From an uncultured Phycisphaerales bacterium (GTDB taxonomy: Bacteria; Planctomycetota; Phycisphaerae; Sedimentisphaerales; Anaerobacaceae): a stretch of DNA of 23,415 bases. Location: NCBI GenBank assembly GCA_937927975.1, contig CALEZT010000240.1:1-23415 (forward strand), read 5' to 3'. The translations under genes were made by a program, and so were the position numbers. Numbering within the stretch: position 1 is the stretch's first letter; each line of letters begins with the position of its first letter. Shown here piece by piece: positions 1 to 8,157 of this stretch. The notes under the pieces are model-generated. The model had not been told where the DNA came from, did not search any database, and saw only the letters and a program-made list of their open reading frames with translations.

Positions 1-54
1 GGCATACGAGATCGTAGTCGGTGACTGGAGTTCAGCCGTGTGCTCTTCCGATCT
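1..54. other. Illumina P7 index adapter (artefact)
   Basis: The first 54 bases match the reverse-oriented Illumina P7/index primer: GGCATACGAGAT, an 8-base index (CGTAGTCG), then GTGACTGGAGTTCAG and GTGTGCTCTTCCGATCT with one mismatch. This is not genomic. It supplies the false C-terminus (IGRAHG and stop) of the integrase reading frame. The other contig end carries the same adapter in the opposite orientation. Confidence 0.97.
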
Positions 55-790
55 CGACGTCGTCGATGGTCAGCCATAATGCCTCCTCGCGACGAAGGCC
101 GGCATAGATGAGGGTCGCCACCAGCGCGTGAAGTGTGAGCGAATCCTGGAGGGCATCAAGTTGCTTCTGAACATCTGAGAGTTTCAAGAATCGGATCTTG
201 GGTGCAGGCTCCTGCCTGCGCCCCACGTCCGCGACCGGATTGGACTTTGCTCCATCCGGACCTGTATAGCCTTTCTCTTTGATGGCGTAAGCGAACATCC
301 TGTGCAAGACCTCACGGAACCGATTGGCCGTTCGCGCCGAGATGCCATCCGTTTGGATGCGGCGTGTTATGAACTGAGAGACCATCTCGCTGCTCAGCTC
401 TTCCAGCAACCCGACTCGAACATGCTGGTTCTTGCACGACTCCTGCACCTTCGGGCGTTCCTTGCGAAGCACCTTGCTTCGGTTGCATGTATTCCCCGGT
501 TTTAGAGAAGGGCAAACAGGGCCGAAGAAGATCCTCAGATAGGAGATGTCGTTCTTGTAGGACTTCCGGGTTCGAGTGCCTCTGAGGTACTGACAGAATC
601 CCTCCAAGAAATCACCGACGAGTGTCTCGGAGGGCATGACCAGTGTCCCAGTGGCGAGACGGTATTCGATCTGCGATTTTCTCGCTTGGGCCACCCGTTC
701 ATGCGTGGTGTTGAGGGACTGCTGGATTCGCACACCCTTGAGGTGAAACTTCACCCACCACACGTTCCCCCGTCTGTAGATGCTAGCCAT
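55..790 (-). CDS. Tyrosine recombinase / phage-type integrase, 3'-truncated by contig end
   Basis: Site-specific tyrosine recombinase that would integrate and excise a mobile element. I start it at 790 (MASIYRRGN) because AAAGGAG lies about 8 bases upstream; the open frame runs 13 codons further but without a ribosome site. About 245 genomic residues remain. Residues 1-45 look like an Arm-DNA-binding-type N-terminus (RRGNVWWVKF), followed by a SAM-like core-binding domain. The catalytic box I arginine is visible at R233 in YAGLRREEA. Box II (HxxR) and the tyrosine are missing only because the contig ends there. Residues 93-119 hold three cysteines in an insert whose role is unknown. Terminal residues IGRAHG are adapter translation. 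The gene sits next to a tRNA 3' fragment with flanking direct repeats, the usual setting for such enzymes. Confidence 0.9.
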
Positions 791-858
791 GGATCCACTC
801 CTTTCCGGCCCCGGCGGCCGAGAAAGCATCGGATCCTGCCCCCCTGCGTTGCAGACAC

Positions 859-876
859 GGCTACAATTTGGCTACA
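859..876. repeat. Direct repeat pair GGCTACA (candidate integrase arm site)
   Basis: GGCTACA occurs at 859-865 and 870-876, an 11-base period, about one helical turn, 70 bases upstream of the integrase start. Closely spaced direct repeats beside an integrase gene often serve as arm-type binding sites. This role is inferred from position only. Confidence 0.4.
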
Positions 877-899
877 CTAGCGCCAAATCGACCGCGCAT

Positions 900-937
900 A
901 AAAAAAGCAGGAACCGACGCAAGTGCCTGTTCCTGCT
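900..937 (-). terminator. Rho-independent terminator downstream of the tRNA fragment
   Basis: On the - strand a perfect 9-bp stem (AGCAGGAAC pairing with GTTCCTGCT, 929-937 and 906-914) closes a 14-base loop and is followed by a run of seven T (906-900). It lies just 3' of the tRNA-like fragment and 110 bases upstream of the integrase start, so it most likely was the terminator of the tRNA gene. Confidence 0.75.
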
Positions 938-951
938 AGACTTATCCATAA

Positions 952-991
952 TAGCGGGGGGAGGATTCGAACCTCCGACCTCCGGGTTATG
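952..991 (-). other. 3' half of a tRNA-Met(CAU)-like gene; putative att core
   Basis: Reading the - strand from 991, the sequence runs CAT anticodon, AA, CCCGG, variable loop AGGTC, T arm GGAGG-TTCGAAT-CCTCC and acceptor strand CCCCGCT plus A73, with no encoded CCA. CCC after the loop and AGGTC resemble initiator tRNA. The 5' half is not a tRNA: there is no D stem, position 33 is C not U, and the anticodon stem does not pair. A GCGGG that could pair with the acceptor strand lies at the right distance (1019-1023), so a decayed tRNA is an alternative. Integrases commonly recombine within tRNA anticodon arms and carry the 3' half on the element. Confidence 0.6.
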
Positions 992-1027
992 GGCCAAAGG
1001 AGCCAACTTTCCGGAAGTCCCGCATTT

Positions 1028-1042
1028 TCCATAACTTATGGA
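1028..1042. repeat. 15-bp inverted repeat TCCATAA-C-TTATGGA
   Basis: A perfect 7-bp inverted repeat with a one-base centre. The same heptamer TCCATAA also occurs at 945-951, so copies flank the tRNA-like fragment about 83 bases apart. It may be a protein site in the attachment region; no function is shown. Confidence 0.45.
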
Positions 1043-1076
1043 TGCAGCAACCCTTTAGAGACACAGTTCTAAATCG

Positions 1077-1100
1077 TCATGTTGATCATGATCAACATGA
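1077..1100. repeat. Perfect 24-bp palindrome centred on TGATCATGATCA
   Basis: The half-site TCATGTTGATCA is followed directly by its exact reverse complement, with no spacer. Such a length is not expected by chance in this window. It contains two GATC sites. It lies between the tRNA-like fragment and the small two-CW gene, 270 bases upstream of that gene. It could be a dimeric regulator operator or an element-borne recombination or replication site. Confidence 0.75.
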
Positions 1101-1111
1101 TGCACACGATT

Positions 1112-1131
1112 TTAGTTGCATCTTAGTTGCA
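1112..1131. repeat. Direct repeat pair TTAGTTGCA (candidate integrase arm site)
   Basis: TTAGTTGCA occurs at 1112-1120 and 1123-1131, an 11-base period identical to that of the repeat pair at 859-876 on the other side of the tRNA-like core. This symmetry suggests P and P' arms of an attachment site. The remaining bases 1132-1369 hold no gene I can support; a 9-bp near-tandem repeat (TATACTTTG, TATAGTTTG) lies at 1312-1329. Confidence 0.4.
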
Positions 1132-1369
1132 CGTCAAGAGACATCCGCTACGCATCCTTTGCCCTCTGCCCCCCGCTACGACGTCACCTTGGGCGGCGAT
1201 TCCGACGGCAACTCCTGGAATTCGCTCGTGTTACGCCCAGACGAATTTCTGCACCGTACGGGACATCTCATCGTTCTTGTAGTTCCCCAAGCATCGCCTG
1301 TTCTTGTATCGTATACTTTGTATAGTTTGGCGCTATGATGCACGTCACACGCGAAGGAAGGACACAACG

Positions 1370-1684
1370 ATGAAGTTGAATTGCTGGGAAGCGAAGAAGT
1401 GCGGCCGAGAACCCGGCGGCTTGAAAGTCAACGAACTGGGTGTTTGTCCGGCTGCCACGGAAACCATTCTCAACGGCACCAACGGCGGTCGAAACGGGGG
1501 ACGAGCATGCTGGGCCGTCGTCGGGACATTCTGCGGCGGCGAAGTCCAGGGCTGGTACGCAAAGAAGTTCAAGAACTGCCTGCTGTGCGACTTCTTCCGT
1601 CAGGTCACCGCGGAAGAGGGGCCGGCTTATGAAGATGCGACGGATATTCTCACAAAGCTGGCTGTCTTTGCACGGATGAGATAG
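1370..1684 (+). CDS. Small cysteine-rich two-CW domain protein
   Basis: A 104-residue soluble protein starting MKLNCWEAKKCG. I chose this ATG because GGAAGG lies about 10 bases upstream and the family begins with this NCWE motif. Seven cysteines are visible: C5-W6, C11, C26, C47-W48, C55, and C70/C73 as CLLC. The paired CW motifs and CxxC resemble the small domain annotated as two-CW, which also occurs fused to sensory proteins in anaerobic bacteria and planctomycetes. The cysteines suggest metal or Fe-S binding or a redox role, but no function is established to my knowledge. There is no signal peptide. It is convergent with hydE, 50 bases away, and shares no transcript with it. Confidence 0.8.
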   Translation: MKLNCWEAKKCGREPGGLKVNELGVCPAATETILNGTNGGRNGGRACWAVVGTFCGGEVQGWYAKKFKNCLLCDFFRQVTAEEGPAYEDATDILTKLAVFARMR

Positions 1685-1734
1685 CAGCAGAGCCCCCGGT
1701 TCAGTACGCACGGCACACTCTCTCCCGTATGGCG

Positions 1735-2802
1735 TCACGGCAATATCCCGGCCCCTGCGCTCAGTCGCCTGGCCCGTGAACCCGCCCCCTGTCCGATATG
1801 TCGTCCAAGCGACTCGATCCGGCCCTGGAGGCAGTACCGGCATTGCTGAGCTGTCTCGTTGATGCAGGCCTTGCCCGGATAAATCTCGTACAACGCACGG
1901 TACTTCGTCGGCGTGAGATTGGGCATCACGACATTGGCGCCGCGGGACAGGCCGTTTTCACGTCCGCTCTCGGTATTGATCGTCGCCAGCGCCGTCGTGC
2001 TCGGGATATTCGCCTCGGGGCAAACCAGTCTTGCCAACGCAATCACCTTGTAGACCATCATCTCCGTGTTCGGGACCTGATCCGCATCCAAAGCCACAGG
2101 CGACCGGGCAGAGCCGAGCATCGTCTGCGGATGCGGAATAAATGGCCCGACGCCGATCATATCCAGATCGAGATCCCGGAACAACAGGATATCCTCGGCC
2201 AGGCTCTCCATGCTCTGCCCGGGAATACCGATCATCACCCCGCTGCCGATCTCGTAGCCCAACTCCCGGCAGATTCCGAGCAGCCCGATGCGTCCGGGTC
2301 GCTGCCTGCCATCGGCAGGATGCACCCGCTCATAGAGGGATGGCGAGGACGTTTCAAACCGCAGGAGGTACCGATCCGCGCCCGCTTCGCGCCACGTCTT
2401 GAGATCGTCGATCGGGCGCTCGCCCATGCTCAGCGTAACGGCCAAGGGGGTTTCCTGCTTGATTTGCCTGACGATCCCGGCCAGCCAATCCCCCGCAATG
2501 CCGTAATCCTCGCCGGCCTGCATCACCACGGTGCCGTAGCCGTACTCCACGGCCATCCTGGCACAAGCGAGAATCTCCTCTTTACTCATCCTGTAGCGGA
2601 CGAGTTCGCGGTTGCCGGCGTTGAGGCCGCAATAGCCGCACCGCCTGATGCAGTGGTTCGAAATCTCCACCAAGCCCCGCAGATGGACAGCATCCCCGAC
2701 GTGCTGCCTGCGAATACGGTCCGCCGCCTCCCACAGACTGGCGAGTGCGCAGGGGTCGTCTTCGCGAAGCCAACTCAGAATCTCATCCCGCGAGAGCCTC
2801 AT
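1735..2802 (-). CDS. hydE: [FeFe]-hydrogenase H-cluster radical SAM maturase HydE
   Basis: Radical S-adenosylmethionine enzyme of the HydE family, which helps build the diiron subcluster of [FeFe] hydrogenase. The 355 residues match the family length. The radical SAM motif Cx3Cx2C is C51-C55-C58 ([11 protein letters not shown]). Further family motifs are MQAGEDY (94-100), [33 protein letters not shown] and [12 protein letters not shown]. The auxiliary Fe-S site is present as C313, C321 and C324 ([17 protein letters not shown]). The ATG overlaps the cysA stop as ATGA, so translation is probably coupled to cysA; there is no clear ribosome site of its own. No hydA, hydF or hydG is in the window. 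BioB or PylB are less likely because the GVGPFIPHP region and the C-terminal cysteine set fit HydE. Confidence 0.92.
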   Translation of the reverse strand: MRLSRDEILSWLREDDPCALASLWEAADRIRRQHVGDAVHLRGLVEISNHCIRRCGYCGLNAGNRELVRYRMSKEEILACARMAVEYGYGTVVMQAGEDYGIAGDWLAGIVRQIKQETPLAVTLSMGERPIDDLKTWREAGADRYLLRFETSSPSLYERVHPADGRQRPGRIGLLGICRELGYEIGSGVMIGIPGQSMESLAEDILLFRDLDLDMIGVGPFIPHPQTMLGSARSPVALDADQVPNTEMMVYKVIALARLVCPEANIPSTTALATINTESGRENGLSRGANVVMPNLTPTKYRALYEIYPGKACINETAQQCRYCLQGRIESLGRHIGQGAGSRARRLSAGAGILP

Positions 2803-3872
2803 ATCACATAGTCATCCACATAAACGCGAGATTGCTTGGGTCTGACATAGACCACGTCATCCTGATGTACATCGAGGCGTCCGGATTGTTCGTGCGATAC
2901 CTCGACCTGGACGAGCTGGCCGTCCTCGGTCCGCAGTTCCAGCTTCACGACGGGTCCGGCTGACTGGACACGGACAATCGTCGCTCGAAGCGAGTCGGGG
3001 CCCGTGGACAACGAGTGGACTTCCAGGTCGTAGGGCCGGACGAAGAGCCGGGCATGGCATCCCTCGGCGGCCCTGGAGCAGGGCACTTGTACGGCGAGCG
3101 AGCCGAACACCGCGCGATCCTCCTGGACCCTCCCATGGAACACATTGACGTGCCCCAGGAAATTCAAGACGAACTCATTGGCCGGCTGGTGAAATACCTG
3201 TTCCGGCGTTCCCACCTGTTCGATTCGGCCCTCGTTCATCACGACCACCTGATCGGCGACCTCCAGAGCCTCCTCCTGATCGTGGGTCACGAAGAGGCTG
3301 GTCACATGGATCTCATCGTGCAGCCGCCGCAACCAGTGACGCAATTCCTGTCGCACGCGCGCGTCCAGAGCTCCGAAGGGTTCATCCAGCAGCAGAACCT
3401 CCGGCTCGACCGCCAGGGCGCGGGCCAGGGCGATCCTCTGCCTCTGCCCACCCGACAACTGGGCGGGATAGCGGCTGCCCAAACTCTCCAGTTGGACCAG
3501 TCGCAGCAGTTCGCTCACCTTCTCGCGTATGGCATTGGCCGAAGGCCGGCTGCCGCGAGGACGGACCGTCAGTCCAAACGCAATATTGTCGAAGACGGTC
3601 ATGTGCTTGAACAGGGCATAATGCTGAAATACGAAGCCCACCCCGCGATGCCGGGCATGGCGGCCGGCCACGTCCTGATCGTGAAACCGCACCGAGCCGC
3701 TGCCGGGATCCGCATGTTCCAGCCCGGCAACGATCCGAAGGAGCGTCGTCTTGCCCGAGCCGGACGGCCCCAGGAGTGCGACCAACTGGCCGCTGGGGAT
3801 GGTCAAGCTGACGTCGCGAAGAGCGACGAAACGCCCGAACGTCTTGGTGATATTTTGAACCTCGATACTCAT
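2799..3872 (-). CDS. cysA: Sulfate/thiosulfate ABC transporter ATP-binding protein CysA
   Basis: Cytoplasmic ATPase that powers sulfate import with CysT, CysW and Sbp. 357 residues, a usual length. Walker A is GPSGSGKT (35-42), the Q-loop is Q83 (VFQHYALF), the signature LSGGQRQR starts at 139, Walker B is LLLDEP (160-165) and the H-loop histidine is H197 (FVTHD). The C-terminal third (about 240-357) is the TOBE/regulatory-type region of the CysA/MalK group. The start [13 protein letters not shown] is the standard one. It lies 98 bases after cysW, with an inverted repeat in that gap, and overlaps hydE by 4 bases. Family and context agree; molybdate or phosphate use is unlikely given the neighbours. 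Confidence 0.95.
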   Translation of the reverse strand: MSIEVQNITKTFGRFVALRDVSLTIPSGQLVALLGPSGSGKTTLLRIVAGLEHADPGSGSVRFHDQDVAGRHARHRGVGFVFQHYALFKHMTVFDNIAFGLTVRPRGSRPSANAIREKVSELLRLVQLESLGSRYPAQLSGGQRQRIALARALAVEPEVLLLDEPFGALDARVRQELRHWLRRLHDEIHVTSLFVTHDQEEALEVADQVVVMNEGRIEQVGTPEQVFHQPANEFVLNFLGHVNVFHGRVQEDRAVFGSLAVQVPCSRAAEGCHARLFVRPYDLEVHSLSTGPDSLRATIVRVQSAGPVVKLELRTEDGQLVQVEVSHEQSGRLDVHQDDVVYVRPKQSRVYVDDYVI

Positions 3873-3894
3873 ATCAAAACACCCTTGCGATATT

Positions 3895-3973
3895 GATTAT
3901 GGATGATGGATTATGGATGATTGAAGATGGCGATTTCGCGGCGCAATCATCAATTATCCATAATCAATCATCA
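3895..3973. repeat. AT-rich tandem and inverted repeat between cysW and cysA
   Basis: GATTATGGATGAT occurs twice in tandem (3895-3907 and 3909-3921). A matching reverse-complement arm (CAATCATC, ATCCATAATC) lies at 3944-3965, so RNA from either strand could fold into a long imperfect hairpin. The element fills almost the whole cysW-cysA gap, abuts the cysW stop and is far more AT-rich than its surroundings. It may be a dispersed intergenic repeat, an mRNA-stabilising hairpin or an attenuator for cysA-hydE. There is no T-run, so it is not a classical terminator. Confidence 0.65.
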
Positions 3974-4846
3974 GTCACTGCCGCTTCGTCCCCGCCATTC
4001 GATATAGCTCTTCAATGCCAGGGTGACGAGCGCCAGCAAGGCCAGCAGCGAGGCTACCGCGAACGCCGCCACGAAGTTGTACTCGTTGTAGAGAATCTCC
4101 ACGTGCAGCGGCATGGTGTTGGTCTTGCCGCGAATGTGGCCGGAGACGACCGAGACGGCCCCGAACTCGCCCATCGCCCGAGCGTTGCAGAGGATCACGC
4201 CGTAGAGCACCGCCCATTTGACGTTAGGCAGGGTGACCCGGCGGAACGTCTGCCAGCCGCTGGCGCCCAGCGTGATGGCGGCTTCCTCGTCTTCGGTTCC
4301 CTGGGCCTGCATCAGCGGGATGACCTCGCGGGCAACGAAGGGAAACGTGACGAAAAGCGTCGCCAGGACGATCCCCGGGACAGCGAAGATGATCTGGATA
4401 TCGTGCGCCACCAGCCAGGGTCCCAGCCAGCCGTGAAGGCCGTACAGGAGGATGTAGATCAGGCCCGAGATCACCGGCGAGACCGCGAACGGCAGATCGA
4501 TCAGAGTAATCAGCACGTTCTTGCCGACGAAATTGAACTTGGCAATCGCCCACGAGGCCGCCAAGCCGAATACGCAGTTAATCGGGATGGCAATCGCCGC
4601 CACCAACAGCGTCAGTTTGATCGCTGCCAAGGCGGCCGGATCACGAAAACTGGCGAAATACGGGCCGACGCCTTTGCGGAACGCCTCAACGAACACGCCG
4701 GCCAGCGGAACCAGCAGGAACAGAACCAGAAAACCCAGCGACAAGGCAATCAGGAGCCACTTGACCCACGCCGGCTCGGTGATGGCCGGGCGACCAGTCG
4801 CAGCGGACGAGACTGAGGATTTTCTCGATGGAAGAGCTCCAGCCAT
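3971..4846 (-). CDS. cysW: Sulfate ABC transporter permease CysW
   Basis: Inner-membrane permease, one half of the CysT-CysW channel for sulfate or thiosulfate. 291 residues with an N-terminal cytoplasmic stretch of about 25 residues, then about six hydrophobic helices (first about 28-48). The EAA loop that contacts CysA is visible as DEEAAITLGA (186-195), followed by WQTFRRVTLP. ARAMGEFGAVSVVSGHIRG near the C-terminus is typical of CysW. The start at 4846 follows the cysT stop by a single base, with GGGAGGT just upstream, so the two permeases are co-translated. CysW rather than CysT is assigned by the ENDEYNFVAAF-like C-terminal region (YNEYNFVAAFAVAS) and by gene order. Confidence 0.94.
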   Translation of the reverse strand: MAGALPSRKSSVSSAATGRPAITEPAWVKWLLIALSLGFLVLFLLVPLAGVFVEAFRKGVGPYFASFRDPAALAAIKLTLLVAAIAIPINCVFGLAASWAIAKFNFVGKNVLITLIDLPFAVSPVISGLIYILLYGLHGWLGPWLVAHDIQIIFAVPGIVLATLFVTFPFVAREVIPLMQAQGTEDEEAAITLGASGWQTFRRVTLPNVKWAVLYGVILCNARAMGEFGAVSVVSGHIRGKTNTMPLHVEILYNEYNFVAAFAVASLLALLALVTLALKSYIEWRGRSGSD

Positions 4847-4847
4847 A

Positions 4848-5684
4848 TCAACCTCCCATCACCCGGCGGGCCATGCGCCATTGGACCAAGTTGATCGCCA
4901 GGAGAATCGCGAACGAGATCAGCAGCATGACGGCGGCAATGGCCGTGGCGCCCGCGTAATCGTACTGCTCCAGCTTGGACACGATCAATAGCGGTGCGAT
5001 CTCCGTCCGCATGGGCATATTGCCCGAAATGAACACCACGGAGCCGTACTCGCCCAGCGCCCGGGCGAAGGCCAGGGCAAAACCCGTCAGCAGCGAAGGC
5101 AGCACCGCGGGCAGAATCACCCGCCGAAACGTCTGCCATCGTGTGGCGCCCAGGCTGGCGGCAGCCTCCTCGACCTCCGTTTCCAGATCCTCCAGCGTCG
5201 GCTGAAGTGTCCGAACCACGAACGGCAGCCCAATGAAAGTCAGCGCGATCGTCACGCCCAGGGGCGAAAACGCCGCCTGAATTCCCAGTGGCTCCAAGAG
5301 CCTCCCGATCCAGCCATTTGGCGCGTAAATCGTCGTCAATGCGATTCCGGAGACCGCCGTGGGCAGCGCAAAGGGTAGATCCACCATGGCGTCCACGATG
5401 CGTTTGCCCGGGAAGGAGTATCGCACGAGTGTCCAAGCCACAAGGAACCCAAACACAGCGTTGATGCTCGCCGCCGCAGCCGAGGCGCCGAACGACAGCT
5501 TGCCGGCGGCGAGGACGCGAGGCGATGTCACGGCCTGCCAGAAGTCGTGCCAGTCCATGGAGGCCGACTTGAGAAACAGGGCCGCCAGCGGAATCAGCAC
5601 GATGATGCTGAGATAGAAGACCGTGAAGCCGAGCGTCAGCCCGAAGCCCGGAAGCACACTGGGTTGTTTGAAACAACGCGTCAT
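4848..5684 (-). CDS. cysT: Sulfate ABC transporter permease CysT (CysU)
   Basis: Inner-membrane permease partner of CysW. 278 residues with about six membrane helices (first about 12-38). Family motifs include [16 protein letters not shown] (101-116), the EAA loop EEAAASLGA (172-180) with [13 protein letters not shown], and [16 protein letters not shown]. The C-terminal [11 protein letters not shown] motif is typical for CysT. It begins 34 bases after the sbp stop and ends one base before cysW. This places the binding protein first and the two permeases next, the usual order for sulfate uptake operons. Confidence 0.95.
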   Translation of the reverse strand: MTRCFKQPSVLPGFGLTLGFTVFYLSIIVLIPLAALFLKSASMDWHDFWQAVTSPRVLAAGKLSFGASAAAASINAVFGFLVAWTLVRYSFPGKRIVDAMVDLPFALPTAVSGIALTTIYAPNGWIGRLLEPLGIQAAFSPLGVTIALTFIGLPFVVRTLQPTLEDLETEVEEAAASLGATRWQTFRRVILPAVLPSLLTGFALAFARALGEYGSVVFISGNMPMRTEIAPLLIVSKLEQYDYAGATAIAAVMLLISFAILLAINLVQWRMARRVMGG

Positions 5685-5718
5685 TCAATCATCCATATCT
5701 TCAGGCCGCAGCGCCCGT

Positions 5719-6750
5719 CTATCTGCCGGGTTGGTAGATCCGGTCGAAAATGCCCCCGTCGCCGAAGTGCGTCTTCTGGGCCTTCTGCCAGCCGCCGAAA
5801 ACCTCATCGATCGTGAACAGATTCACCTTCGGGAAATGCCCCTCGTGCCTCTTTGCGACCGATTCGAGGCGGGGACGATAATAATTCCTGGCCGCGATCT
5901 CCTGACCTTCCTCGGTGTAGAGATATTCGAGATACGCCTGGGCGAGCGCCCGCGTGCCGCGACGGTCAACGACTTTGTCCACCACGGCGACAGGCGGCTC
6001 GGCCAGAACGCTCACCGACGGCACGACGATCTCAAGCTTGTCCTTGCCCAGCTCGTTCACCGCCAGGAACGCTTCATTCTCCCAGGCCAGCAGCACATCT
6101 CCGATGCCCCGCTGCACAAAGGTCGTCGTCGAGCCGCGAGCGCCGGTATCCAGGACCGCAACGTTCTTGAACAGTCGCGTCACAAATTCCTGCGCCCGGT
6201 GCTCGGGACTCTGATTCGAATCGGTCTTGTAGTGCTTGAGCGCATAACCCCATGCGGCCAGGTAGTTCCATCGTGCGCCGCCGGAGGTCTTGGGGTTGGG
6301 AGTAATCACCGAGACGCCGGGCTTGATGAGGTCGTCCCAATCCTTGACGCCCTTGGGATTGCCTTTTCGCACGAGAAAGACGATCGTCGAAGTGTAGGGC
6401 GAGCTGTTGTGCGCCAGCCTGGCTTGCCAGTTCTTCGGCAGCAGATTGCCCTTTTCGTTGATGGCGTCGATGTCGTAGGCCAGCGCCAAGGTCACCACGT
6501 CGGCCTCCAGTCCGTCGATGACGGCGCGAGCCTGCTTGCCCGAGCCGCCGTGCGATTGGTTGATGGTCAGCTTGTCGCCGGTCCTGGCCTCCCAGTACTT
6601 GGCGAACGCGGCGTTGTACTCCTGGTAAAGCTCGCGCGTCGGGTCATAGGAAACGTTCAGCAGAGTGATCTTCTTCGCCGCTGCCGGCTGGGCCAGGATG
6701 GCCGCAACAAGCAGAGCGAGTGTCGAACGCAGATATGTCTTCGCAGTCAT
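5719..6750 (-). CDS. sbp: Periplasmic sulfate-binding protein
   Basis: High-affinity periplasmic receptor that hands sulfate to CysTWA. 343 residues; residues 1-25 form a clear signal peptide ending AQPAAA. Ligand-site family motifs are SYDPTRELY (34-42), [19 protein letters not shown] (64-82), [14 protein letters not shown] and [20 protein letters not shown]. These are shared by Sbp and CysP, so sulfate and thiosulfate cannot be separated from sequence alone. AGAAGGTG sits about 7 bases before the ATG. It is 36 bases downstream of the porin gene, which suggests the porin feeds this receptor. Confidence 0.95.
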   Translation of the reverse strand: MTAKTYLRSTLALLVAAILAQPAAAKKITLLNVSYDPTRELYQEYNAAFAKYWEARTGDKLTINQSHGGSGKQARAVIDGLEADVVTLALAYDIDAINEKGNLLPKNWQARLAHNSSPYTSTIVFLVRKGNPKGVKDWDDLIKPGVSVITPNPKTSGGARWNYLAAWGYALKHYKTDSNQSPEHRAQEFVTRLFKNVAVLDTGARGSTTTFVQRGIGDVLLAWENEAFLAVNELGKDKLEIVVPSVSVLAEPPVAVVDKVVDRRGTRALAQAYLEYLYTEEGQEIAARNYYRPRLESVAKRHEGHFPKVNLFTIDEVFGGWQKAQKTHFGDGGIFDRIYQPGR

Positions 6751-6786
6751 GGATGCACCTTCTGTCTTCCTGTGTGATTGATCTGT

Positions 6787-8157
6787 TTAGAATGCAAGTT
6801 GTGCGCGGATCAGAACCGCATCTTCGGCCTCGCGATCCCGGCCGCCGGTTTCGCCGCCGTCGAAGGCGGTGTGCTCATAATCGAACATCCACTTGACGTT
6901 CTTGTTCCAGTACCAGTTCAGGCCCAGGCCCCAGGCCTTGGCCGACTCGGCGTACTTGGCTGGGTCCGCATAGGTTGGAAAGGCGTCTTCGTCAACGTCA
7001 AGTTGGCTCACGCGAGCGACCGCCTCGAACGCACCCCACGTGTTTGCAGCCGGGTTGAAGACCTTTCTGGGCACCACGCCTTTGTAGGAGGCCGCTTCGC
7101 CTGTCAAAACATAGGAAGCGGCGACCTGCCAGCCTGTGTTCTGCAATTCGTCCGAATTCGCCCCGCGGGTCACGTCCTGGGACGAAACGATATACTCGGC
7201 CAGCAGCCCGAACGAGCCGTAGCTGTAGTACACCTGAGGCGAGTAGCGTACCGATTCGCCGTCGGCAAATGCATCGTCGCGGTACTTGAAGAACGTTTGC
7301 TGCCCCGGCGTCTTGTAGCTTGGCAGATACTGCCCACGCGTGGCGTCGCCTTCCTTGTCGCCCGCGGTAACGGCAAAGCCGATGCCAAGCCCGTCGAGCA
7401 AGGCGATACCCCCGCCCTTCCACGGAGTGGCGAACACCCGGGCTGCCAGTTCCTTGTTGTTGTCCAGATCGGAATCGATGCTGCCGTTATCCACGGTGCC
7501 GTTGAAGACGCCCACTGCGTAGCTGAGTTTCCCGTCGAAAAGGCTTTCGCTGTGCAGCGTGATCCCCAGATCGTAGTTGGGCGTCAGGTTGCCCGAGAGC
7601 GCCAGCTCCGTGAACAGCGTATCGGCGTTGGACTGCAGCCGCTCGATGCCGAACGGCACCTTGTATCGGCCGACCTGAAGCTTCGCCTCCGGAATGTACT
7701 TGAAGTCCAGATAGGCATCCTGAAGGGCGGCCTTGCCTTCGCCGAAATCCGGCACGATGCGAAAGTCGATGTCTGTGAAGACGGTGCCTTCGAAGAAGGG
7801 GCGGGCACGTCGCAGCAGGAAAGTGTCGTCGCTGGCCTTCGGGTCCTCCCGGCCATCGACGGAGCGACTGTCAGCCTGCAACAAACCCCGCAACCTCAGC
7901 GAAAAACTGCCGTCGGGGCTCTTGATGGAGAACCCCTCCTTGGCACCGGCGGTCACGAGGGGCGAGGTCTTCGCCTTCTCGGCGGCCTGCTCGCGCTCGA
8001 TCTCCAACTGCCTCTGCATCACTCTTTGATTTTGCTCCAGTTCAGCCAAACGTTCTTCCGTTGTTTGTGTTCTGGTTGTATTCGGATCCTGTGTTTCCGC
8101 GCCAATTACGTTCGAACCCGTGAGAATCATCACGATCAGTAGACTGTAGCCTTTCAT
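6787..8157 (-). CDS. OprO/OprP-type outer-membrane anion porin
   Basis: Outer-membrane beta-barrel of the phosphate-selective porin O/P family. I start at 8157 (MKGYSLLIVM), where AAAGGA lies 8 bases upstream and a signal peptide follows at once (cleavage near residue 20, VIGA-E), rather than nine codons upstream. The mature protein opens with a predicted coiled coil (about 33-62, ERLAELEQNQRVMQRQLEIE), then FSLRLRGLLQADSR, a hallmark of the family, and ends in phenylalanine (VLIRAQLAF), the usual barrel signature. 456 residues fits the family. Family members classically pass phosphate or polyphosphate. Its place between yezD and sbp in a sulfate operon suggests sulfate or another oxyanion here, which is inference. 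Confidence 0.88.
   Translation of the reverse strand: MKGYSLLIVMILTGSNVIGAETQDPNTTRTQTTEERLAELEQNQRVMQRQLEIEREQAAEKAKTSPLVTAGAKEGFSIKSPDGSFSLRLRGLLQADSRSVDGREDPKASDDTFLLRRARPFFEGTVFTDIDFRIVPDFGEGKAALQDAYLDFKYIPEAKLQVGRYKVPFGIERLQSNADTLFTELALSGNLTPNYDLGITLHSESLFDGKLSYAVGVFNGTVDNGSIDSDLDNNKELAARVFATPWKGGGIALLDGLGIGFAVTAGDKEGDATRGQYLPSYKTPGQQTFFKYRDDAFADGESVRYSPQVYYSYGSFGLLAEYIVSSQDVTRGANSDELQNTGWQVAASYVLTGEAASYKGVVPRKVFNPAANTWGAFEAVARVSQLDVDEDAFPTYADPAKYAESAKAWGLGLNWYWNKNVKWMFDYEHTAFDGGETGGRDREAEDAVLIRAQLAF

Noticed and set aside
952..1024. A complete 73-base tRNA on the - strand
   Set aside because: The length and a GCGGG acceptor match are right, but there is no D stem, position 33 is C, and the anticodon stem does not pair; kept only as a 3' half.
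1042..1338. Short + strand frame between the att-like region and the two-CW gene
   Set aside because: No ribosome site or similarity, and it spans the palindrome and repeats, which explain the sequence better.
5684..5697. 14-base match between the sbp-cysT junction and the cysW-cysA repeat
   Set aside because: A 14-base match in a 23-kb window on two strands is within chance, and part of it overlaps the cysT start.
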